DNA of 64,000 bases from Bacteriovoracales bacterium (GTDB lineage Bacteria; Bdellovibrionota; Bacteriovoracia; Bacteriovoracales; Bacteriovoracaceae): contig JASBRV010000102.1 in NCBI GenBank assembly GCA_030149295.1, positions 124,001-188,000 on the forward strand. Reading direction: 5' to 3'. A program made the position numbers and the translations under genes. This document shows, piece after piece, positions 57,439 through 64,000 of the stretch. Numbering within the stretch: the first letter of the stretch is position 1; the number at the start of each line of letters is the position of its first letter. The notes beneath the pieces were generated by a model. That model was not told where the DNA came from and searched no databases. It saw nothing but the letters and a program-made list of their open reading frames with translations.

Positions 57439-60400
57439 TAAAATGTCCTTGTGAAACTAAGCGAAGCTCTGCGGCCACGCTTAAAAACTTCAACGACTTC
57501 ATCCCCCATTCTTAAAATGGCATCAGGGTCGAGAATATTTTGAATTTTCAAGCGAACTTTATTACGGTTTTCTTTTCCAAATCTTTGAGAAAAAACAAAA
57601 TCCAACTGATCAAAGGGGTCTTGGTAAGTATCAGGTCTACGATCTGTGCCCACTGTATCGATCCTTGCTCCAAAACGATTAAAGAGAATCGTGGCATTTG
57701 TTCCCGAGTCTTTATTATCATAATCAAGATTTACATTAATGACATAAGGAGACTGGCCTTGCAAAGGACGAGAAGTATTCGTTACTTGAGCAGCAAGAGA
57801 ATCAAAGATTTGCATCTCGCTGTCGATCTGGGCGTAATTTCCCCCAAGCGCCAGTGGCTGGAGAGAATGGTGGATAAAAGAGAAATTTTTTCTAAATTCA
57901 ACTTCAAAGCCACGTACCCGGGCATTTCCTACATTTGCTAATTGGAAGCCACCTTCAGAGTAAGTCAAGACACCATTTTGAAAGCTCCCCGCCACTTCTT
58001 CAATAGGATTAGTGAAATCTTTATCAAAATATCCCACACTAATATTTTCTTGATTACCAAAGTACCACTCTAATCGAGCATCTCTATTGGCAATAATGGT
58101 GCCTTTAAGATCAGCATTACCGGTTACAGTACGATCTCTTTCATCATCATAATAACCTACAGGGTTTAAATCTTTAAAAGCCGGTCGACTAATCGTTTCG
58201 CTATAACCCAAACGAAATTGCATGGTATCGGTTAAAAAGAAAGTGAGACCAGCGGCAGGAAGATAATCTTCCATAAGAAGAGTGTTTTGAATTTCAACGA
58301 GTTGACTCCCTTCATAGGTTGTGATGGTTTGAGTGGAGTCCTCAAAACGCATGCCCAGATTCACTCTTAAGCGCTCAAAAATCTTAGTGTCTGTATCAAT
58401 AAAATAGGAGCGAATTTCCTGCTCGGCAAGAAATCGATCACTAGGAACCGTTGTGTCTACAAGAGTACAAGCCCCCTGACGAATCACTTCATCCGTACAA
58501 ATGCGATCGGGTGAGCTACCAAGAATCGTAGGGTCACCAGTGATATCGACGGCCGTTGCTGTATCAACTTCATATTTAAAGCGTTGAAAGCGTGAGACCC
58601 GATCTTTGTTCATCAGCCCTGCGCCCACTTTAGAGAGAAAGTTAAAGTTCTTGGTTTCAATAAGAGGAAGCTCTAGGGATACTTCTCCCTCTCGCACATT
58701 GTCTTCAACCAATCCAAATACTCTTTCGTTAGAGCGACCTTGATTATCAAAGCGCCTCTGCCCTTCATCGATAAGGATTTGATAATAGCGACTATCGGGT
58801 TGATCCATGAGGGCGTTTGAATAACTGCCCTTCCACTTGAGAAGTCTTTTTTGATTGCCACCAAGCTGATGCTCTCCACTTAGAATCTGACTAAAAAGCT
58901 GTCTTTCTTGCCACTCAATATTGGTGCCTTCATAAGCATTATCTTGGTCCCGAATCACTCTTCTTTCAACTCGATCCACAGATTTTCTGAGAAGAAGAGT
59001 GTTGGAACGGATATCAGCATAAGGACCAAGATCAAGGCCTAAGTTAAGCATTCCGGAGAGATTAATATCTCTTCTAGAGCGAATATTTTCCTGGGAACCC
59101 GAAAAAGTAAGAGCGCTTGATTCACTTGAGGTCACATCATAGGAAGTTCTTGAAACTTCATCATTACTGTATCGGTCCCCATACATACCTGCGACATTAA
59201 AGCCAAATTTCTTTCCTCGATACTTATAGGTATCCCCAATGCTCACCGAAAGTCCTGGAGGAAGAGATGTACGCTTTTGCTCGGTAGTATAATTTCTCTT
59301 AAAGGCCAATCCATACTCAACTGAGCGAGGATCATTATTAGCAATTCTTTGACCATTGGCAGTCGCATCGGCGATAATTGCGGGAAGGGCACGGGTACCA
59401 TCATCCATCCCTAACCAATCACGCCCACCCCCTTGATAACTATCGATAGTGCCTTGCCCATCTTCATAGGTGGTACTAAGGCTTACCTTGGCCGAAAATT
59501 CTTCTGGTATATCTTTAGTCTTGAGATTGACGGCACCTCCGCCAAAGTTTCCGGGAAGATTAGGGCCATAACTCTTTTGAATTACCATGGATTCTAAAAT
59601 TCCTGACGGAAAAAGATCCAACTGAACGACCCTTCTGGTAGGATCAGGAGAAGGAAGACTGGTTCCATTAAGAAGAACGTTAGAATATCTTTCCCCAAGA
59701 CCACGAATATAAACAAAACGACCGTCTACTACAGTAAGCCCTGTCACCCTTGCCAAGGAAGAGGCGGCATTAGAATCTCCGCTTTTTGCCATTTGCTCAG
59801 CGCCTAAAACATCGGCTACTGTGGAAGACTTTCTTCTCACTTCAATCAATGAGGCAAGGCTTCCTTTCACATGGGGCGCCACAACGACAAATTCTTCAAG
59901 TTCAAGACCGGCGGGAAGAAGTTGAACCGAGAGATTAACAGGCTTTTCTTTGAGAACCGTCTTATTGGAAACCGTATGCGTACCAAAGGATTTATGAATA
60001 ACCGTAAGGCTGTAGCGGCCTTCAGGAACTTCAATAGAAAACTTGCCCTTTTGATCAGTCACCACGGTATTTTCAAGACCCGTGATAAAGATACGCGCTT
60101 CTTTTACCGGCTTATTGGCATCATCAACTACAGTACCAGAAAGAACTCCTTTAGGTCCATTAGGATCTGTCGCACGGGGAATCTCTGGCTCTGAGATATC
60201 AGAATTGATGTTATTTTTTTCTGAATATGTATTGATAAGAACTTGAGTGGTTTCCCCATCAGCAATCATAAAGCTTACCGATTGAACCTCATCACCTTTT
60301 TTAAGTTCAAAGAAGTGGCGCCCTTCACTTAATTCTTTAAAGATCAAACCTTGTTTATCTGAGTTAAGTTTTTCTTTACCATCAAGGATAATCTCAACTC

Positions 60401-60500
60401 CTTGTATAGGAAGCCCATCACGAAACACCATCCCCTGAAAAGTGCCAGCAGCAAAAAGACTGCTACTAAAGAGAAAAGAAATGAGAAGAACTATAGGCAT
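57438..60500 (-). CDS. TonB-dependent receptor with two carboxypeptidase-regulatory-like domains
   Basis: Signal peptide; GVLSGTVVDDANKPVKEARIFI; plug DGRFVYIRGLGERYSNVLLNGTSLPSPDPTRRVVQLDLFPSGILESM; C-terminal ...SFTRTF. Confidence 0.93.
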   Translation of the reverse strand: MPIVLLISFLFSSSLFAAGTFQGMVFRDGLPIQGVEIILDGKEKLNSDKQGLIFKELSEGRHFFELKKGDEVQSVSFMIADGETTQVLINTYSEKNNINSDISEPEIPRATDPNGPKGVLSGTVVDDANKPVKEARIFITGLENTVVTDQKGKFSIEVPEGRYSLTVIHKSFGTHTVSNKTVLKEKPVNLSVQLLPAGLELEEFVVVAPHVKGSLASLIEVRRKSSTVADVLGAEQMAKSGDSNAASSLARVTGLTVVDGRFVYIRGLGERYSNVLLNGTSLPSPDPTRRVVQLDLFPSGILESMVIQKSYGPNLPGNFGGGAVNLKTKDIPEEFSAKVSLSTTYEDGQGTIDSYQGGGRDWLGMDDGTRALPAIIADATANGQRIANNDPRSVEYGLAFKRNYTTEQKRTSLPPGLSVSIGDTYKYRGKKFGFNVAGMYGDRYSNDEVSRTSYDVTSSESSALTFSGSQENIRSRRDINLSGMLNLGLDLGPYADIRSNTLLLRKSVDRVERRVIRDQDNAYEGTNIEWQERQLFSQILSGEHQLGGNQKRLLKWKGSYSNALMDQPDSRYYQILIDEGQRRFDNQGRSNERVFGLVEDNVREGEVSLELPLIETKNFNFLSKVGAGLMNKDRVSRFQRFKYEVDTATAVDITGDPTILGSSPDRICTDEVIRQGACTLVDTTVPSDRFLAEQEIRSYFIDTDTKIFERLRVNLGMRFEDSTQTITTYEGSQLVEIQNTLLMEDYLPAAGLTFFLTDTMQFRLGYSETISRPAFKDLNPVGYYDDERDRTVTGNADLKGTIIANRDARLEWYFGNQENISVGYFDKDFTNPIEEVAGSFQNGVLTYSEGGFQLANVGNARVRGFEVEFRKNFSFIHHSLQPLALGGNYAQIDSEMQIFDSLAAQVTNTSRPLQGQSPYVINVNLDYDNKDSGTNATILFNRFGARIDTVGTDRRPDTYQDPFDQLDFVFSQRFGKENRNKVRLKIQNILDPDAILRMGDEVVEVFKRGRRASLSFTRTF

Positions 60501-61639
60501 AAATTCTCTCCACTCGAGCAAGACTCTATCGCTTCTCTTAAGGCCACTGCCTTTTTAAAGAGATCATCACGAGCTATGGCCTTTAAATGGGTCTTTGTAT
60601 CCTCGTATTGGCTCAACATAAAATGAGCGTAGGCCAGAGCGTATCGAATATCCTGATCTTCTTTAAGAGATGTCCTCACCGCATGCTCTCCGATAAGGAT
60701 CATTTTGGTAAAATCCTCACGATAGAGAGCGATGGTTAACATCGTCTTAAACTTTTTCACAGGATCCCTAATCTCCATGGCAAGTCTTTCAGCAAAGACC
60801 GGATAACCTGCTTTTCGCCACAACTCAGAAGCTTCCACAAGATACTCAGGGTGATAAAAAGAAAGGGACTTAAATAATTGCGCTGCGGCCAAAATCTTTT
60901 GGTCTTTTATGTAACTTCTTGCCAAGTCCTTAGTGATTTCCTCATCACGAGGATCTTTTAAACGGGCCAGCTCACCAAAAAAGATTGCTTTTTGAATATC
61001 ACCCATTTGTCGATACTTTTGTCCCATTCTGGCAATATCAAGAGCAGACAAGGAATACTGATCAACCATTTGTTTTCCTGTCTCGAAACTTACTTCTATT
61101 AATCCATTTTCTAACAGGTAGAACCACTTTTGTTTGATAAGAGGGAGCGAGTTGGGAAATGCTTTAAGTCCACTATTGAGAGTTTTCCATGCGAGGCTTG
61201 ATTGTTTATCACCAAAGTAAAGAGACGCTTTAAGCTGAAAATATAAAGGCTCTTTCTTTAAAAGTTCTTCTGTTTTCTCAAGAAGAGAAAGGCCTTCTTT
61301 GTGCTTATTGAGTCCAAGATAGGCCTGGGCCAAGCCAAGTCCTAAGTCAGCTCCCTTAAGACCCTCTTTCTGTGCCTTCTTATAGGCCTCAAGAGCTTTA
61401 TCATAGCGTTTTTGACGATTTTCAAGTAATCCCTTCAAACCCCAATAACGCTCGGGAATGACTTCATGGGGATCTTTAATCTGATTAATCACACTGGCCG
61501 CACGGGCATAGTTTTTATTTTTAATGAGTAGGGCAGCAAGATCCAGAGGATTTACTTCTTCTTCACCATAAATCGCTCCACTGATTCCAAGTGTGGCCAA
61601 ATAGATTAATGTGATCGCAGTGACAATTATTTTCATCAT
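60491..61639 (-). CDS. TPR-repeat protein
   Basis: TPR-like helical repeats (YDKALEAYKKAQKEGLKGADLGLGLAQAYLGLNKHKEGLSLL); operon with TonB system. Confidence 0.82.
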   Translation of the reverse strand: MMKIIVTAITLIYLATLGISGAIYGEEEVNPLDLAALLIKNKNYARAASVINQIKDPHEVIPERYWGLKGLLENRQKRYDKALEAYKKAQKEGLKGADLGLGLAQAYLGLNKHKEGLSLLEKTEELLKKEPLYFQLKASLYFGDKQSSLAWKTLNSGLKAFPNSLPLIKQKWFYLLENGLIEVSFETGKQMVDQYSLSALDIARMGQKYRQMGDIQKAIFFGELARLKDPRDEEITKDLARSYIKDQKILAAAQLFKSLSFYHPEYLVEASELWRKAGYPVFAERLAMEIRDPVKKFKTMLTIALYREDFTKMILIGEHAVRTSLKEDQDIRYALAYAHFMLSQYEDTKTHLKAIARDDLFKKAVALREAIESCSSGENLCL

Positions 61640-61644
61640 AGTCT

Positions 61645-62295
61645 TTAATTCAAATTAAAGGTTATCTTTTGCTTTACCCATACTTTTACAGGGCTTCCTT
61701 TATACATGGCCGGATCAAATGACCATTCGCGCACACTTGCCATGGCCACTTGGTCAAATAGGCCCTCAGGCTCAGAGCGAAGAAGTTTTACTTCCTCAAC
61801 TTCACCAGTCGCATTAACGAGAAGATTTAAAAGAACCTGGCCATTAATCCCTCTCTTTCGAGCATAGTCAGGGTATTGAAGAGGAGGCCTGTAAGTGGCC
61901 CGTGGCACTTCATCCACAGTATCCTCTGTCATAATGACATTACTCTTATCTCCGAGGAGGCCTTCAGCTCCTTCACCAAGAAATTCAAATTGGCCTAAAC
62001 CAAAACTAGAACCACTGAGGCTAGTGCCAAGAGTTGGTCTCGCGAGTTTCTTTTTCTTTTTGGGTTTTTTCTTTTTTTGAACTACTTTTTTTGGCTTTTT
62101 CTTTTTTTGAACTTGAGAAAGATCAAAGGATGTACTTGAAAGTTTATTCTTATCTTTTTTAGGACCTTCAAGACCATTCATAATCACAAGCCCTAACATG
62201 ACAAAGATGATACCAAATAACCCTGCACCTACGGGAAGCCACTTTTTTAAAAATGTCTTATTTAATTTATTTTTCATCGTATCTAACTGGTCCAA
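61645..62295 (-). CDS. TonB energy transducer
   Basis: N-terminal TM; Lys-rich linker; PPLQYPDYARKRGINGQVLLNLLVNATGEVEEVKLLRSEPEGLFDQVAMASVREWSFDPA. Confidence 0.92.
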   Translation of the reverse strand: MDQLDTMKNKLNKTFLKKWLPVGAGLFGIIFVMLGLVIMNGLEGPKKDKNKLSSTSFDLSQVQKKKKPKKVVQKKKKPKKKKKLARPTLGTSLSGSSFGLGQFEFLGEGAEGLLGDKSNVIMTEDTVDEVPRATYRPPLQYPDYARKRGINGQVLLNLLVNATGEVEEVKLLRSEPEGLFDQVAMASVREWSFDPAMYKGSPVKVWVKQKITFNLN

Positions 62296-62316
62296 TTTAT
62301 CTCTATAATATTCTTC

Positions 62317-62721
62317 CTATCCTGCTTCATTCTCAGCAGCTACCCCAACATCTTTCGCTCCCGCCAACCGACAAGCATCAACAACTTCAATGAGTCTCTC
62401 TGCTGGAACTCCTTTATCGGTAACCACGAGGACACTCTCACTGCCACCGGATTTAATCAGTTCCCTCACCTTACTTTGAAGAACCCACACTCTCGTAGGT
62501 TGACCGTCTACATAAACTTTTGCATTTTGATCAATATAGACACGAATACTTTTGGTACTCGCGGGTCCTGCACTTGAAGCCCCAGGTCTTTCTAAATCCA
62601 ATTTCATATCCTTAACAAAAGTCGTTGAAACCATAAAAAAGATAAGAAGGATAAAGACCATGTCGATTAGAGGTGACATATCAACTTGGGCTTCTTCCTC
62701 TTGGCGAAATTGCCTACGCAT
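62317..62721 (-). CDS. ExbD/TolR biopolymer transporter
   Basis: VDMSPLIDMVFILLIFFMVSTTFVKD. Confidence 0.93.
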   Translation of the reverse strand: MRRQFRQEEEAQVDMSPLIDMVFILLIFFMVSTTFVKDMKLDLERPGASSAGPASTKSIRVYIDQNAKVYVDGQPTRVWVLQSKVRELIKSGGSESVLVVTDKGVPAERLIEVVDACRLAGAKDVGVAAENEAG

Positions 62722-63268
62722 GATGTCCTCCCTGAAGATGATTTTCAGAGTCGTTGAAAGCGTTCTCAATCATTGATTCCATATCAACGAGAAGGTTGAG
62801 TTGTTTTCGTTCAAGAAGTCTTCCCATAATAAGACCAGGAATCGCCACGGCTAAACCCATTTGGGTAGTAATCAAGGCTTGAGAAATCCCCCCCGCGATC
62901 CCCCCGGATTGACTAAAAAGACTCATTTCTGCCAAGGAATCAAAAGTTTCGATCATTCCAGAGACCGTACCAAGAAGGCCAAGGAGTGGTGCTAAAATCA
63001 CCACAGTTTTTATAAGTGTTTTATAACTGTTAAGCTCGTCTTCTTCTTCCGAGAGGAGAAGGGCGGCGTCAGCTCGACTGCCTTTTTCATTTTTAAGTTT
63101 ATCAAAGCGTTCATGAAAGTCTTTATAAACACCTAGGTCTCCTCTAGTTAATAAAAGTAACCTTTTACACATAGAATACCAAAGAAGAGCAGCTCCCAAT
63201 AAAAGAGGAGGCATGACAAATCCCCCAGCATGATATAGTTCAATAATTTTGGTGCCTAAATCATTCAT
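62714..63268 (-). CDS. ExbB/TolQ/MotA proton channel protein
   Basis: LLGLLGTVSGMIETFDSLAE; GGISQALITTQMGLAVAIPGLI. Confidence 0.93.
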   Translation of the reverse strand: MNDLGTKIIELYHAGGFVMPPLLLGAALLWYSMCKRLLLLTRGDLGVYKDFHERFDKLKNEKGSRADAALLLSEEEDELNSYKTLIKTVVILAPLLGLLGTVSGMIETFDSLAEMSLFSQSGGIAGGISQALITTQMGLAVAIPGLIMGRLLERKQLNLLVDMESMIENAFNDSENHLQGGHHA

Positions 63269-63270
63269 GA

Positions 63271-64000
63271 TTAAGCTTCCTTATCAAAGAGATTAGAAAG
63301 GCGAAGCGCCTCTCTTTCCAACATCACTTTAATTTTTCCTGACCAACCACTTAAGAGATTCCCAAGAAGGAGAGAAGGAATCGCCACCACAAGACCTAGT
63401 TTTGTCGTAATCAACGCCTCTGAGATACCGCTTGAAAGGAGTTTAGGATCACCGGTACCAAATTCTGTAATAATATCAAAAGTTGAGATCATCCCTGTTA
63501 CAGTCCCAAGAAGGCCGAGCAAGGGGGCGACAGCGGCCATGACTAGAATCACAGCGCCAAATTTATCAAGGTGATTGAGTTCACCTAAAATAGATTCATG
63601 AATGACATTTTCTCTGGCCTCACGCTCTTTATCTTTAGCAATAAGAGTCTTAGAGAGAACTCTATCAAAGGGAGTGGCTCCCTTAAGAGTTTTTTCCTTA
63701 ACAAGTTCTAAATTGCCATCTTTAATACTTGTAAGAAGTGCTTTATCAAATCGACTTGCACCGTAAAGAAGGAAACCTCGAACAAAGGCAAGAAGAAGAG
63801 CGATAAGACCCAGACCTACGATAACATAGGCAATAGCACCACCCGCTTCGACAATGTCATAGAATGACTTATCTTTTTTGGGTTCAATTCCTTTAGAGGT
63901 GTTCTCATAGAGGAAGATAGGAAGTGAAGGAATCTCATCTCCCTTTCTCAGAAGTTTAATTTCCTCAGCTAAATCCATCTCAGTTAACTTTAATTTTCCC
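63271..64000 (-). CDS. Second MotA/TolQ/ExbB protein (TtpC-like), truncated at window edge
   Basis: LLGLLGTVTGMISTFDIITEFGTGDPKLLSSGISEALITTKLGLVVAIPSLLLGN; frame open to base 64000. Confidence 0.85.
   Translation of the reverse strand, partial: GKLKLTEMDLAEEIKLLRKGDEIPSLPIFLYENTSKGIEPKKDKSFYDIVEAGGAIAYVIVGLGLIALLLAFVRGFLLYGASRFDKALLTSIKDGNLELVKEKTLKGATPFDRVLSKTLIAKDKEREARENVIHESILGELNHLDKFGAVILVMAAVAPLLGLLGTVTGMISTFDIITEFGTGDPKLLSSGISEALITTKLGLVVAIPSLLLGNLLSGWSGKIKVMLEREALRLSNLFDKEA

Noticed and set aside
60402-60626. Small ORF antisense to the TonB-dependent receptor/TPR junction
   Set aside because: Antisense to two confidently called genes; no supporting signal.
1-64000. CRISPR array, prophage, IS element, rRNA or tRNA
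   Set aside because: No regularly spaced repeats, transposase/integrase/phage structural ORFs, or recognisable rRNA/tRNA sequences seen in manual reading.

Overview
This is a gene-dense chromosomal window of about 40% GC (estimated by eye). Codon style, many exported lipoproteins and the gene content suggest a Bdellovibrionota-like or other delta-type Gram-negative; that assignment is inference. I saw no rRNA, tRNA, CRISPR array, IS element or prophage. Recognisable loci: rsmJ, a fused gcvP, a DUF885 lipoprotein, a DEAD-box helicase, prfC, an AstE-like deacylase plus ATP-grasp pair, a lysR/AhpD-like divergent pair, a CREST/ceramidase-like membrane protein, rlmN, an rlmK-like methyltransferase, and a contiguous minus-strand purine operon purF-purC-purD-purN-purL-purQ-purH-purM. 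Next come apaG, an HNH protein, a signalling island (two pseudoreceiver/HD-GYP-like proteins, three receiver proteins, an Hpt), an acyl-CoA dehydrogenase, a lone CpaF ATPase, and a TonB-dependent receptor/TPR/TonB/ExbD/ExbB/ExbB operon cut by the window edge. Points most worth following: (1) a 1003-aa exported protein that looks like a tandem amidoligase (GCS/COOH-NH2 ligase-fold) protein beside a secreted papain-like protease; (2) a perfect 15-bp hairpin burying the start codon of the acyl-CoA dehydrogenase gene; (3) a trypsin-fold protein with all three triad residues replaced, and a zincin-like protein lacking its first zinc His; (4) paired pseudoreceiver/HD-GYP-like proteins in a kinase-free signalling island; (5) seven convergent gene pairs with overlapping stop regions, three sharing one TTAA; (6) a short repeat family that supplies C-terminal codons and stop codons to two genes.
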